From: an uncultured Oscillibacter sp.
GTDB taxonomy: Bacteria; Bacillota; Clostridia; Oscillospirales; Oscillospiraceae
Direction: 5' to 3'
Assembly: GCA_910578935.1 (NCBI GenBank)
Contig: CAJTSM010000003.1
Span: 62,001-126,000, forward strand
DNA length: 64,000 bases
Shown: piece by piece, positions 8,682 to 17,563 of the stretch
Layout of the letters: the number at the start of each line of letters is the position of its first letter
How positions within the stretch are numbered: the stretch's first letter is position 1
Made by a program: the position numbers and the translations under genes
The notes under the pieces: generated by a model
The model's input: the letters and a program-made list of their open reading frames with translations, nothing else
Databases searched by the model: none
What the model was told of the DNA's origin: nothing

Positions 8682-9587
8682 GTGTCCTTTTCCTTTGACA
8701 CCAAAAATGAGCTCTGCAAGCTGCCGGTCCAGCGGCGTTGTTGCGCCCAGGCGGAGGCCTATGGAATCCTGCTCTACTGCCATACCTTCAGCTCCTCCGA
8801 GGTTCGGATCATCACGGAAAATCCCAATTTTGCCCTCCGCTTGCCCAGGTTGTTCCAGCGGGCTTTTGACCTCCGGTTTGACCGCCAGCCGGATCTGAAC
8901 CGGGGAGAGGGGGGAAAGATGGTTTTTCAAATTACAGAGCAAAAAAAGCTAAACCATATTATTGACCTGCTGGGTTACGCCCCCCGCCAAAGCCTGGCTC
9001 TCCACATTAACTTCGCTATGGTGGAGGAGGAGTGTTGCCGGGCTGCGTTTCTCCGGGGCTGTTTCTTCGCCGGAGGGAGCGTCACAGACCCCTCTAAGCG
9101 TTATCATTTGGAGATGACCAGCTCCCATCTCCAGGCCAGCCGGGAATTGGAGGTTTTGCTCCGGGAGAGTGGATATCCCCCCAAGAGTGTAGCCCGTAAT
9201 GGAAGTTCTGTTACCTATTTTAAACAAAGCGACCAGATAGAGGACTTTCTTACGCTTATCGGCGCTCCGGTGGCGGCCATGCGGATCATGTCTACCAAAC
9301 TGGAAAAGGGCATTCGTAATAGCGTGAACCGGCGGCTGAACTGCGACAGCGCTAATTTAGATAAGGCGGTAGAGGCTGCGCAGAGCCAGGGGGCTTCGAT
9401 CCGAAAGCTGGAAGCTGCCGGCCATCTTGAAAAACTGCCGGACAAGCTCCAAAAAACAGCCGCCCTGCGCTTGGCTTATCCGGAGCTGAGCCTGTCGGAG
9501 CTGGCGGAGATGTTTGATCCGCCGGTGACAAAATCCTGTTTGAATCACCGCCTGAGAAAGCTGATGGAGCTGGCGGAAAGATTATAA
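8682..9587 (+). CDS. whiA: WhiA DNA-binding regulator
   Basis: 301 residues from GTG 8682, chosen because AAGGAGG ends 8 nt before it; the alternative TTG at 8676 is too close to that site. The protein begins SFSFDTKNELCKLP as WhiA proteins do, carries a degenerate LAGLIDADG homing-endonuclease fold (RGCFFAGGSVTDP around residue 120), and ends in a helix-turn-helix (LSLSELAEMFDPPVTKSCLN). WhiA controls sporulation septation in Streptomyces and affects division and chromosome segregation in Bacillus. It closes the murB-rapZ-yvcK-whiA cluster. Confidence 0.95.
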   Translation: MSFSFDTKNELCKLPVQRRCCAQAEAYGILLYCHTFSSSEVRIITENPNFALRLPRLFQRAFDLRFDRQPDLNRGEGGKMVFQITEQKKLNHIIDLLGYAPRQSLALHINFAMVEEECCRAAFLRGCFFAGGSVTDPSKRYHLEMTSSHLQASRELEVLLRESGYPPKSVARNGSSVTYFKQSDQIEDFLTLIGAPVAAMRIMSTKLEKGIRNSVNRRLNCDSANLDKAVEAAQSQGASIRKLEAAGHLEKLPDKLQKTAALRLAYPELSLSELAEMFDPPVTKSCLNHRLRKLMELAERL

Positions 9588-9593
9588 ATTTCC

Positions 9594-9622
9594 TTGTATT
9601 TCGTGTAAAGTAAAACTATTAT
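9594..9622 (+). promoter_or_regulatory. sigma-A promoter of the DUF3788 gene
   Basis: TTGTAT (9594-9599), 17-bp spacer, TATTAT (9617-9622), directly behind whiA and about 20 nt before the expected start of the transcript carrying 9650-10099. Confidence 0.6.
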
Positions 9623-9649
9623 ATAGAATAGACGGGAGAATTTTTTTGT

Positions 9650-10099
9650 ATGTCAGAAATAAAAAGCTGGGCTCTGCAATTCCCCTTGGACTGGAAGCCC
9701 TCCCTGGAGGAGGTGGACCGCTATGTGGACAATCCTCTCTGGCTGGAACTCCGGCAGTACTTGAAGGCTGCCTACGGCGCAGAGCCTCAGACGGAATACA
9801 GCCGCTGCGGCCTGGAACCGGGGTGGAACTTGAAATTCAAGAAGGGGAGCAAGTCCCTGGCCACCGTGTACCTCCGCCCGGGCTATGTGACGGCAATGGT
9901 TTCCGTCGCGCCCAAGGACGAGCCGGCGGCGGAGGGCGTGCTTTTGACCTGCACGGAGTACACCCGGACGCTGTACCAAAACACGGCCTCCTCAAAAATG
10001 GGGCGCTGGCTGATGATCGATCTGACCTCCCCGGGGATCTTGGAAGACGTCAAGGCACTGCTGGCCCTTCGGGTAAAACCGGAAAAAAAAGAAAGCTGA
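9650..10099 (+). CDS. DUF3788 family protein
   Basis: 149 residues. The sequence follows the DUF3788 pattern: a charged N-terminus (LEEVDRYVDNPLWLELRQYL), the core EYSRCGLEPGWNLKFKKGSK, the LATVYLRPGYVTAMV strand pair, CTEYTRTLYQ, and the end RWLMIDLTSPGILEDVKALL. The family is small, cytosolic and of unknown function, found mostly in Firmicutes and Bacteroidetes. It has its own promoter (9594-9622) and lies 20 nt upstream of dnaE, so part of dnaE transcription may come from this promoter. Confidence 0.85.
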   Translation: MSEIKSWALQFPLDWKPSLEEVDRYVDNPLWLELRQYLKAAYGAEPQTEYSRCGLEPGWNLKFKKGSKSLATVYLRPGYVTAMVSVAPKDEPAAEGVLLTCTEYTRTLYQNTASSKMGRWLMIDLTSPGILEDVKALLALRVKPEKKES

Positions 10100-10119
10100 T
10101 ATAGAAAGGGTGAGAATCC

Positions 10120-13100
10120 ATGTCCTTCGTTCACCTCCATGTCCATACGGAATACAGCCTGCTGGACGGCGCGTGCCGCATCCGGGACCTGCCGAAGATC
10201 GTAAAAGAACTGGGCCAGACTGCCTGTGCCGTCACGGACCATGGGGTCATGTACGGCGCGGTGGACTTCTACCGGGCCTGTAAGGCGGAGGGGATCAAGC
10301 CCATCATCGGTTGTGAGGTCTACGTCACTGCGGAGGGACGGCGCCTTACGGACAAGGTCCATGAATTTGATTCCGAGAGCCGCCATCTGGTTCTCCTCTG
10401 TGAGAATGAAGAGGGCTATCGAAACCTCTCTTACATGGTTTCCATGGCCTGGACGGAGGGGTTTTACATCAAACCACGGATTGACTTGGAATTGCTGCGG
10501 CAGCACAGCCGGGGGCTGGTGGCCCTCTCCGCGTGCCTGGCAGGGGAGATTCCCCGCCGGCTGCGGAACGGGGAATATGAAAATGCTAAGCGCTACGCCT
10601 TGGAGCTGGCGGAGATTTTTGGACCGGGCCACTTTTATTTGGAGCTACAGGATCACGGCATCCGGGACCAGACGCTGGTAAACCGTGGGATTCTGCGGAT
10701 TCATGAGGAAACCGGCTTGCCCATGGTCTGTACCAACGACGCCCATTATCTCCGAAAAGAGGATGCGGAGGCCCATGACGTGCTCCTCTGCATTCAAACG
10801 GGAAAAATTCTGGATGATGAAAACCGGATGCGCTATGAACCCCGGAATTTCTATCTCCGCAGCGAGGAGGAAATGTCGGAGCTGTTCTCTGATTATGAGG
10901 GAGCCTTGGAGAACACGGCAAAGGTGGCAGACATGTGCAATATGGACTTCACCTTTGGGAAGTACCACCTGCCGGAATTCCAGCTGCCGCCTGGATATGA
11001 CAGTTTTTCTTATTTAAAAAAGCTTTGTGATGAGGGGTATCAGGCCCGCTATGGGGAGGATGAGGCCCACCGGGAACAGCTCCGCTATGAGCAGGATATG
11101 ATTGAGAAGATGGGTTTTACGGACTATTTTCTCATCGTTTCAGACTTTGTCCGTTATGCCAGAAACGCGGGTATCCCTGTGGGGCCGGGGCGGGGCAGCG
11201 CCGCGGGGTCCATGGTGAGTTACTGTCTCTATATCACGGACATCGACCCGGTAAAATACGGCCTCTACTTTGAACGTTTCCTAAATCCGGAGCGGGTAAG
11301 CATGCCGGATATCGACATGGACTTTGGAGATACCCGTCGGGGAGAAGTCATTGAATATGTACGCCGGAAGTACGGTGAAGACCACGTGGCCCAGATCGTC
11401 ACGTTCGGCACCATGGCGGCCCGGGGCGTAGTCCGGGACGTGGGGCGGGTGATGAACCTGCCCTACGTCGAGGTGGACCAGATTGCCAAACAGATCCCCA
11501 ATCCCCCGGGGGCCCATATCACCCTGGCGGATGCCTTACGGCTGACGAAATCGCTTAGTGATCTATATAAGAGCGATGAAACGGTAAAACGCCTGATTGA
11601 CACTGCTCAGATGCTGGAGGGAATGCCACGGAATGCCTCCACCCATGCCGCCGGAGTGGTCATCACCAAGCGACCCGTCTATGAGTATGTGCCTTTGGCG
11701 AAAAACGACGACATCGTGGTCTGCCAGTACGGTATGGTGACACTGGAGGAGCTGGGGCTTTTAAAGATGGATTTCCTGGCCCTGCGGAACCTGACGGTGC
11801 TGGAGGATGCGGTGCAGCTTCTGAAAGAGCAGCAGCCGGATTTCCGCTTGGCGGATATCCCGGAAGAGGACTCTGAAACGTATGAAATGCTGGCGGCAGG
11901 GAAGACCTCCGGCGTGTTTCAGATGGAATCCACCGGCATGACCGGCGTCTGTGTGGGGCTTAAGCCTCAGAATATTGAGGATATTACTGCGATCATTGCC
12001 CTGTACCGCCCCGGGCCCATGGATTCCATTCCCCGGTTTATCGCTTGTAAGCAGGATCCAAAGCTTATTAAGTACCGGCACCCCTCCCTGGAGCCGATCC
12101 TGTCTGTCACTTACGGCTGTATCGTCTATCAGGAGCAGGTCATCAAGATTTTTCAAGACCTGGCGGGCTACTCCCTGGGACAGGCGGATATGGTCCGCCG
12201 GGCCATGAGCAAGAAAAAGGCTAAAGACATCGAAAAGGAGCGAGAGGCATTCCTTCACGGTGACCCGGGCCGAAACATCTCCGGCTGTGTGGCCAACGGA
12301 ATTCCGGAGGCCACGGCAGAGGCTATTTACCAGGAGATTTACGATTTTGCCAACTACGCCTTCAATAAAGCCCACGCGGTTGCCTACGCCGTAGTGGCCT
12401 ATCAAACGGCGTATTTCAAGTGCCATTATACTCGGGAATACATGGCGGCTTTGCTGACCTCTGTGCTGGATAACTCGGACAAAGTGGCGGGCTATATCAA
12501 TGAGTGCCGGGACTGCGGCATCGCCCTGCTGCCACCGGATATCAACCGGTCCCTGGACTGCTTCACCGTGGAGGAAAAGGGCATCCGTTTTGGGCTGGTG
12601 GCGATCAAGAACATTGGCCGGGGTTTTATCCAAGCCGTGATGAAGGAGCGGGAAGAGGCGGGTCCTTTTGCGTCCCTTCATGACTTCTGCCGTCGGATGG
12701 CAGGCAGCGATATGAACAAGCGGGCGTTGGAAAATCTGATTCGGGCCGGGGCTTTCGACGGGACCGGAGCACGGCGGTCCCAACTGATCCGGGTCTATGA
12801 AAAAGTGCTGGACGCCGCTTCGGCCCGGCAGAGGCAGAATCTGGAGGGGCAGCTGGACTTCTTTGGCATGTCTTCCGGCCAAGCTCAAGCGGCGGCGGAG
12901 GTTCATCTCCCGGAAATCCCGGAATTCACTGCCCAGGAGCGGATGACCATGGAGAAAGAAACCACCGGTCTTTACCTTTCCGGCCATCCTATGGATGCCT
13001 ATCGTGATATTGTGCGGCGTCTGCGTCTGCCCAAGATTGGCACGGTGATAGAAGACTTCTCCCAGGAGAGCGGCCCTACCCGTTTTGCCGATGGGCAGTA

Positions 13101-13611
13101 TTTAACCCTGGCCGGGGTTGTAACGTCCAGCAAGACCAAGACAACCAAAAACAACTGCCTGATGGCATATGTAGTGGTAGAAGATGAAAGCGGGTCTATT
13201 GAGATGCTGTGCTTCAGCCGGACGTTAGACCTCTGCGGCCCATACCTTCGGGAAAATCAGGCTGTGGTGGTAAAAGGGAAGTTATCCGTCCGGGATGAAA
13301 AGTCTCCCCAGCTCATGTGTGATTCCGCTTATCCTTTGGAAACAGCGGAGGGGGGGCTTCCGGCCCAGCCTCCTGCCGCGCAGCCGGACAAACTGGTGAG
13401 AGGGGAGACGCTGTATTTGAAGTTTCCCTCGTTGGACCACCCTTCTCTCCGGCATATGGAGCTGGTGTTCTCTATGTTTCCTGGAGATTCTCAGGTGAAA
13501 ATGGTTATGGCGGACACCCGGAAGGTCTTCGGAACCAGAGCAGTGCTTCATAGGGCTTTGATCCAGGAGGCTAAGGAAACCTTGGGAGAGGAAAACGTTG
13601 TTGTAAAGTAA
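10120..13611 (+). CDS. dnaE: DNA polymerase III alpha subunit DnaE
   Basis: 1163 residues, the usual length for DnaE. Order of domains: PHP domain (HVHTEYSLLDGACR at residue 5), polymerase palm with the catalytic acidic motif PDIDMDFGDTRRGEV at about residues 396-410, fingers (GPGRGSAAGSMVSY before it, YRPGPMDSIPRFIACK around 630), the helix-hairpin-helix region, and a C-terminal OB fold around residues 1000-1070 (LTLAGVVTSSKTKTTKNN). In Firmicutes with PolC, DnaE extends RNA primers at the fork; no polC is in the window. A strong bidirectional terminator starts in its stop codon. Confidence 0.98.
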   Translation: MSFVHLHVHTEYSLLDGACRIRDLPKIVKELGQTACAVTDHGVMYGAVDFYRACKAEGIKPIIGCEVYVTAEGRRLTDKVHEFDSESRHLVLLCENEEGYRNLSYMVSMAWTEGFYIKPRIDLELLRQHSRGLVALSACLAGEIPRRLRNGEYENAKRYALELAEIFGPGHFYLELQDHGIRDQTLVNRGILRIHEETGLPMVCTNDAHYLRKEDAEAHDVLLCIQTGKILDDENRMRYEPRNFYLRSEEEMSELFSDYEGALENTAKVADMCNMDFTFGKYHLPEFQLPPGYDSFSYLKKLCDEGYQARYGEDEAHREQLRYEQDMIEKMGFTDYFLIVSDFVRYARNAGIPVGPGRGSAAGSMVSYCLYITDIDPVKYGLYFERFLNPERVSMPDIDMDFGDTRRGEVIEYVRRKYGEDHVAQIVTFGTMAARGVVRDVGRVMNLPYVEVDQIAKQIPNPPGAHITLADALRLTKSLSDLYKSDETVKRLIDTAQMLEGMPRNASTHAAGVVITKRPVYEYVPLAKNDDIVVCQYGMVTLEELGLLKMDFLALRNLTVLEDAVQLLKEQQPDFRLADIPEEDSETYEMLAAGKTSGVFQMESTGMTGVCVGLKPQNIEDITAIIALYRPGPMDSIPRFIACKQDPKLIKYRHPSLEPILSVTYGCIVYQEQVIKIFQDLAGYSLGQADMVRRAMSKKKAKDIEKEREAFLHGDPGRNISGCVANGIPEATAEAIYQEIYDFANYAFNKAHAVAYAVVAYQTAYFKCHYTREYMAALLTSVLDNSDKVAGYINECRDCGIALLPPDINRSLDCFTVEEKGIRFGLVAIKNIGRGFIQAVMKEREEAGPFASLHDFCRRMAGSDMNKRALENLIRAGAFDGTGARRSQLIRVYEKVLDAASARQRQNLEGQLDFFGMSSGQAQAAAEVHLPEIPEFTAQERMTMEKETTGLYLSGHPMDAYRDIVRRLRLPKIGTVIEDFSQESGPTRFADGQYLTLAGVVTSSKTKTTKNNCLMAYVVVEDESGSIEMLCFSRTLDLCGPYLRENQAVVVKGKLSVRDEKSPQLMCDSAYPLETAEGGLPAQPPAAQPDKLVRGETLYLKFPSLDHPSLRHMELVFSMFPGDSQVKMVMADTRKVFGTRAVLHRALIQEAKETLGEENVVVK

Positions 13612-13647
13612 AAAACGCGGGTACGTAGATACCGTACCCGCGTTTTT
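13611..13647. terminator. bidirectional terminator between dnaE and the DUF4364 gene
   Basis: 15-bp perfect stem (5' arm 13611-13625, 3' arm 13633-13647) with a 7-nt loop, A-run on the left and T-run on the right, so it works on both strands. It separates two converging genes and overlaps both stop codons. Confidence 0.9.
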
Positions 13648-14170
13648 ATTTGCTCTTTGGTAGAAACAGCTGAATGATTTGACTATACAGCTTCTCTGGC
13701 GTTTCCCGAAACTGTTTCGCCGCCGCTTTAGCTTGGGCTTGGTCTACCATCATCAGTTTAAGGTCCATGACGCTGCCCTTGTCGTCGGTCAGCTGGAGGC
13801 GCACGGTATATGTACCGTTGGGCCGCTGTTCCACATCGGCTTTCACCTGGCGGCGGCGGCGAAGTTTCCGGTTCCACTCCTCTAGATTTTTATCGCAGCG
13901 CTGGCGGACGGAGTAGGGAAGGCTGGACTCACAGGCGGCGCCATTCCGGCGGCCTTTATCCGTAAGGGCATAGAGGCTGTTTTGATCTAGGGTTAGATGT
14001 TCTGTACGGACCAGGTCGGCAAGGCAATCGGAGAAATCAAAATAATCAATGGCGTCGTCGCAGAGCGTCAGGTCCAGGATGGTGTCGAAGGGGACGGGTT
14101 CTTCCACCCTGGCAGCGATATAGAGAATGAGAAATTTGATTTCCAGTTTGTCCTGAATAAATCCGGGCAC
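13646..14170 (-). CDS. DUF4364 family protein (winged-helix-like)
   Basis: 174 residues from GTG 14168-14170, chosen because GAGAGGAGGC lies 8 nt upstream; a longer reading would start ahead of the promoter. The N-terminal part (DKLEIKFLILYIAARVEEPV, then LTDKGRR around residue 90) looks like the winged-helix DNA-binding region of the DUF4364 family; the second half is rich in beta strands. The family is conserved in Clostridia near dnaE-type housekeeping genes, with no assigned function. A regulatory role is inferred from the fold only. Confidence 0.8.
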   Translation of the reverse strand: MPGFIQDKLEIKFLILYIAARVEEPVPFDTILDLTLCDDAIDYFDFSDCLADLVRTEHLTLDQNSLYALTDKGRRNGAACESSLPYSVRQRCDKNLEEWNRKLRRRRQVKADVEQRPNGTYTVRLQLTDDKGSVMDLKLMMVDQAQAKAAAKQFRETPEKLYSQIIQLFLPKSK

Positions 14171-14210
14171 GGAACAGCCTCCTCTCCGACGTTGATTTTG
14201 TATTATTTTT

Positions 14211-14239
14211 ATTATACTCCTTCCGGCATAAAAACACAA
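14211..14239 (-). promoter_or_regulatory. sigma-A promoter of the DUF4364 gene
   Basis: Minus strand TTGTGT (14239-14234), 17-bp spacer, perfect TATAAT (14216-14211). Confidence 0.7.
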
Positions 14240-14289
14240 GCCCGACGGTCCCTTTCTGAAATATTTGTCGAAATTTGGAGGAAAGTACC

Positions 14290-14318
14290 TTGACGGTTTC
14301 CTCCGACATTGGTATCAT
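14290..14318 (+). promoter_or_regulatory. sigma-A promoter of the DUF3048 lipoprotein gene
   Basis: TTGACG (14290-14295), 17-bp spacer, TATCAT (14313-14318). The transcript would start near 14325, only 10 nt before ATG 14335 but 28 nt before ATG 14353, which supports the second ATG. Confidence 0.7.
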
Positions 14319-14352
14319 AGGGACAGCTTAAAACATGAAAGGCGGCGGCGAG

Positions 14353-15444
14353 ATGAAAAAGAGGACGCTGGCGATCTTACTGGCGGCATGGATGCTTTTG
14401 GCCCTGGCGGGCTGTGGGGGAAAAACGGATCGGGAACCGGCTCCGGATTCTACAGAGGAAACAGAGCCGGAACGGCCTCCTGTCGAAGAACCGGACCCGG
14501 AGCCGGAACCCTATATTCCAGCGGGGAGGAATCCTTTGACAGGGCTGCCCATGGAGCCGGAATATGAGAACCTGCGGCCTGTTGCCATCATGCTGAATAA
14601 TCTGAAAGCGGCTCAGCCTCAATTGGGCATTTCTCAAGCAGATATTATTTATGAGGTTCCGGTAGAAGGGGGAATCACCCGGATGCTCTGCCTTTACCAG
14701 ACAGTGGAGGGCATCGCGACCCTGGGCAGCGTCCGTTCCGCCCGACCCTACTTTGTGGAGCTGGCCTTAGGGCACGACGCGATTTACGTCCACGCCGGTG
14801 GCAGCCAGGAGGCGTATTCCAATCTGCGGAGCTGGAAAGTGGACCACATGGACGGTGTCCGGGGTGGTGACGACGCCCAGATTTTCTGGCGGGACCCGGA
14901 CCGAAAGCGGAACAATGGTTATGAGCATAGTTTGATTACTTCTGGGGAAAAGATTCTGGAGTATCTGGGCAAGGGGAAGATTGTCACGGAGCACGCCGCT
15001 GGCTGGAATTATCTCCAGGCATTTAAAGAAGACGGAACCCCGACGGCAGGAGAGGCGGCAGAGCATATTCAGGTTCGTTTTTCCAGCTACAAAACTGGGA
15101 CGTTTGACTATGATGCCGCCACTGGGAAATATTTAGTGGGCCAGTATGGAAAAGAACACGTAGATGGCAGTACGGGCAGCCAGATCAGCGCCACAAATGT
15201 ACTGATACTGAAAACTTCTACTGCGGTTTTGGACGATGTGGGCCGCCTTCGGGTCCAAACTACAGGCGACGGGGAGGGACTCTTTTTCTGCGGCGGCAAG
15301 ATGGTTCCCATTCAGTGGAGCCGGAAGGATCGGAACAGTGCGTTTGCCTACACGCTGGAGAATGGGCAATCCTTGGCCCTTGGACAGGGAAACAGCTATG
15401 TCTGCATTCTCAGCCCCAAGACCAGCTCGGTAGAGTACGAATAA
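14353..15444 (+). CDS. DUF3048 (YerB-like) lipoprotein
   Basis: 363 residues from ATG 14353; ATG 14335 is in frame but has no clear ribosome site. A lipoprotein signal peptide is present (LLALAGC, with the lipidated Cys at about residue 21), followed by an acidic, Pro/Glu-rich linker and then the DUF3048 domain (NPLTGLPMEPEYENLRPVAI, ISQADIIYEVPVEGGITRML, GSVRSARPYFVELAL). The family includes B. subtilis YerB and is of unknown function; it acts outside the membrane, anchored by lipid. Monocistronic: own promoter, and terminator 15452-15477. Confidence 0.9.
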   Translation: MKKRTLAILLAAWMLLALAGCGGKTDREPAPDSTEETEPERPPVEEPDPEPEPYIPAGRNPLTGLPMEPEYENLRPVAIMLNNLKAAQPQLGISQADIIYEVPVEGGITRMLCLYQTVEGIATLGSVRSARPYFVELALGHDAIYVHAGGSQEAYSNLRSWKVDHMDGVRGGDDAQIFWRDPDRKRNNGYEHSLITSGEKILEYLGKGKIVTEHAAGWNYLQAFKEDGTPTAGEAAEHIQVRFSSYKTGTFDYDAATGKYLVGQYGKEHVDGSTGSQISATNVLILKTSTAVLDDVGRLRVQTTGDGEGLFFCGGKMVPIQWSRKDRNSAFAYTLENGQSLALGQGNSYVCILSPKTSSVEYE

Positions 15445-15451
15445 ACAAAAA

Positions 15452-15477
15452 GGACCGTCCCGAAAATGGGACGGTCC
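15452..15477. terminator. bidirectional terminator between the DUF3048 and Cys-rich genes
   Basis: 10-bp perfect stem GGACCGTCCC / GGGACGGTCC with loop GAAAAT, A-run before and CTGTTTTTATTT after. It ends converging transcripts from both sides. Confidence 0.9.
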
Positions 15478-15483
15478 CTGTTT

Positions 15484-16317
15484 TTATTTGCGGCAGGCGC
15501 AGCAGCATTCTTCGTAGTTTTCAGGCAGCCGTACGGTATTGGGCGGGAAAAACTCGCCGACTGGGAAGGAAATGTTGCGGAAGATGCCGCAGGGGTCCTC
15601 GGTTCCGCTGCCGCAGGAGCACTCCTTGTCAGGCATGCAGTAGTCGTATACCGGCACCAGGAGCTGGGAATCTCGCTCCAGGCGAACGATAGAGAACTGG
15701 CCCAGGGTGACATAGATGCGGCGGCTGTCATCTCCGCTGGAGAGCTCTCCGTCAAAGCAGCTGTTGACGAAGGAGGGCACCTCGCACAGCTCGCAGTCGC
15801 AGTCCCGCTTGCCGCAGCAGTCCATGATCCGGGCGTCCAGGACAATGGGGTCCACGGCCTCCACCACGGCCACAGGCAGATTGGATCGGCTGGTGAGCTG
15901 GAGGTCCGGTTCACCGGTTCGAAGCTCGGAGGAGAAAATCTTGGCATTCCCCTCACTGCCAAAGAGAATGGCCCGCTTGTCGAAAACACACAGCCCCTCT
16001 ACCGTGACAGGGGCGGGGCAGCTCAGGTAAGCCTGAAGAGTAACGGAGTAGAAGAAGCGCATGTCGACGGTGTAGAAGCCCCGGTTGAAGCTGACGGGCT
16101 CCACGTCCACGTAAACATAGAGCAGCTTAGCGCTGCCGCCCTTGACGGACAGGGCGCGGTTGATAACATCCACATACTGGAGTTTGGGATAGAAACGCAG
16201 GTCCTCAATGCAGTCTTTGTCACGGCAAGAATCGTACACTTTCCGTGTATGAATGCAAACTGCCTCTCGGATGCCGCTGAGATCCTCCACGGGACCGGGC
16301 ATAACTTTCTCGGGCAT
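15484..16317 (-). CDS. conserved cysteine-rich hypothetical protein of Clostridia
   Basis: 277 residues from ATG 16315-16317, which follows TTAGGAGGTATTGCA. No signal peptide or membrane segment. Cysteines are clustered: CIHTRKVYDSCRDKDC near the N-terminus, CCGKRDCDCELC near residue 180, CSCGSGTEDPCG near 245, and a terminal YEECCCACRK. Between them are beta-rich stretches (LLYVYVDVEPVSFNRGFYTV). I recall similar proteins as uncharacterised families in spore-forming Clostridia, and the Cys clusters recall cross-linked coat or exosporium proteins, but a spore role is inference. It is transcribed alone, toward the terminator shared with the DUF3048 gene. Confidence 0.7.
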   Translation of the reverse strand: MPEKVMPGPVEDLSGIREAVCIHTRKVYDSCRDKDCIEDLRFYPKLQYVDVINRALSVKGGSAKLLYVYVDVEPVSFNRGFYTVDMRFFYSVTLQAYLSCPAPVTVEGLCVFDKRAILFGSEGNAKIFSSELRTGEPDLQLTSRSNLPVAVVEAVDPIVLDARIMDCCGKRDCDCELCEVPSFVNSCFDGELSSGDDSRRIYVTLGQFSIVRLERDSQLLVPVYDYCMPDKECSCGSGTEDPCGIFRNISFPVGEFFPPNTVRLPENYEECCCACRK

Positions 16318-16407
16318 TGCAATACCTCCTAATAAGTAACTGGCGAAAGAACAAGGTCCTTTCAATCCAGTGTATGCGCTGCCGTCCGAGAGGTGAGAGG
16401 AGATGGC

Positions 16408-16926
16408 TTATTCTATCTCCTCCCGCAGGAGAGCGTACATACAATAGGAGCGGACCCGGCCGTTTTTGAAAATTCCGTTCCGCATGGTGCCCTCGCAGGT
16501 GAAACCCGCTTTCTCCAGTACCCGGCGGGAGCCGCGGTTATCCGCGAAGGGCTCGGCAAAGATGCGGAGAAGATCAAACCGGGCAAAGGCTTCCCTACAG
16601 ATTTGGCGCACCGCCTCTGTCATGATGCCTTTCCCCCAGTGCTCCTCCATCAGCCAATAGCCCAGTTCAGCAGACTTTTCATAGATATCGTCTTTTACGG
16701 AAATGCTGATGCTGCCGGAAGCCTTGCCGTCAATGACAATGGTCCGCATAAGCTGCCTCGCCTCGCCTTGGGCTATACAGTCTCCTATGAACCACGCAGC
16801 GTCCGCCAACGTGTATGGAGAAGGGAAGACATTTCGCAAGTTTTCTGCAATCTTCGGATTATTGGCTGCGGCGGTAATGGGTTCCGCATCCGATGACTGC
16901 CAGGACCGCAGAATAAAGGGAACCAT
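16408..16926 (-). CDS. GNAT-family N-acetyltransferase (RimJ/RimL type)
   Basis: 172 residues from ATG 16924-16926 behind GGAGGTGTACC. The acetyltransferase fold is clear: ILRSWQSSDAEPITAAANNP at the N-terminus, ELGYWLMEEHWGKGIMTEAV (acetyl-CoA binding loop, about residue 90), and AEPFADNRGSRRVLEKAGFTCEG near the end. Proteins of this type acetylate ribosomal-protein N-termini, antibiotics or small amines; the substrate cannot be told from sequence. It lies 90 nt upstream (in its own direction) of the Cys-rich gene. Confidence 0.88.
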   Translation of the reverse strand: MVPFILRSWQSSDAEPITAAANNPKIAENLRNVFPSPYTLADAAWFIGDCIAQGEARQLMRTIVIDGKASGSISISVKDDIYEKSAELGYWLMEEHWGKGIMTEAVRQICREAFARFDLLRIFAEPFADNRGSRRVLEKAGFTCEGTMRNGIFKNGRVRSYCMYALLREEIE

Positions 16927-17039
16927 GGTACACCTCCAAATGAAAAATTTGAGGCTCATTATACCACTGGGGAAAACGAATGTCTACTATGCTTTCCGGC
17001 GATATGCGGAAAGAAAAGGAGAGCTTCCAAAGAAAAAGC

Positions 17040-17067
17040 TTGCAAAACTTCCGCTATCTGGTATAAT
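17040..17067 (+). promoter_or_regulatory. sigma-A promoter of yajC
   Basis: TTGCAA (17040-17045), 16-bp spacer, perfect TATAAT (17062-17067), 38 nt before the yajC ATG. Confidence 0.75.
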
Positions 17068-17105
17068 GTCATTATTCTGATTACACAAAAGGAAGGAAGC
17101 TCTTA

Positions 17106-17468
17106 ATGGATTACACGATTCTCATGTTGATCGTCATGGTGGCGATCATGTATTTCCTGATGATCCGCCCGGAGAACAAGCGGAAAAAGAAAGCACAGGA
17201 AATGCGGGACAGCTTGAAGAAAGGCGATATCATTACCTCCATCGGCGGCATTATCGGCAAGATTGTCTCTGTCAGCAAAGACACGATTGTCATTGAAACC
17301 AGCGATGATCGGGTCCGTATAGAGATGGCTAAGTGGGCTGTCAGTTCCGTGGGCGTACAGAGCAATGAACAGCCTGAGGAAAAGAAAGAGGAGAAAAAGC
17401 CCGCTAAGAAAGAAGAGGAAAAGAAAGAGTCCGGCAGTGGAAAGGGCGATTGGAATCCGGAAATCTGA
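17106..17468 (+). CDS. yajC: preprotein translocase subunit YajC
   Basis: 120 residues. One N-terminal membrane helix (ILMLIVMVAIMYFLMIRPEN), then the YajC signature RPENKRKKKAQEMRDSLKKGDIITSIGGIIGKI, and a Lys/Glu-rich tail that is unusually charged and repetitive. YajC joins the SecDF-YidC holocomplex at the membrane. The start ATG lies behind AAAGGAAGGAAG. In many Clostridia yajC is followed by a TIGR04086 membrane protein, as here, but the SCIFF peptide gene often found next is absent. Confidence 0.95.
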   Translation: MDYTILMLIVMVAIMYFLMIRPENKRKKKAQEMRDSLKKGDIITSIGGIIGKIVSVSKDTIVIETSDDRVRIEMAKWAVSSVGVQSNEQPEEKKEEKKPAKKEEEKKESGSGKGDWNPEI

Positions 17469-17510
17469 CACCCCTGAGAAACGATTTTTACTTTCAAATG
17501 CATAAAAGCA

Positions 17511-17563
17511 TCCTCCCTTAGAATATGCTCCTCATAAGAGCATGTTTTGAGGGAGGATTTTTT
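17511..17563 (+). terminator. terminator-like hairpin whose 3' arm is the ribosome site of the next gene
   Basis: 20-bp uninterrupted RNA stem: 5' arm 17511-17530, loop CTCATAA, 3' arm 17538-17557, with three G-U pairs that work only in + strand RNA, followed by TTTTTT-like sequence (17558-17563). The 3' arm contains GGGAGGA, the Shine-Dalgarno site of the gene starting at 17564. It could end yajC transcripts and also hide the ribosome site of the next gene. Confidence 0.8.
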
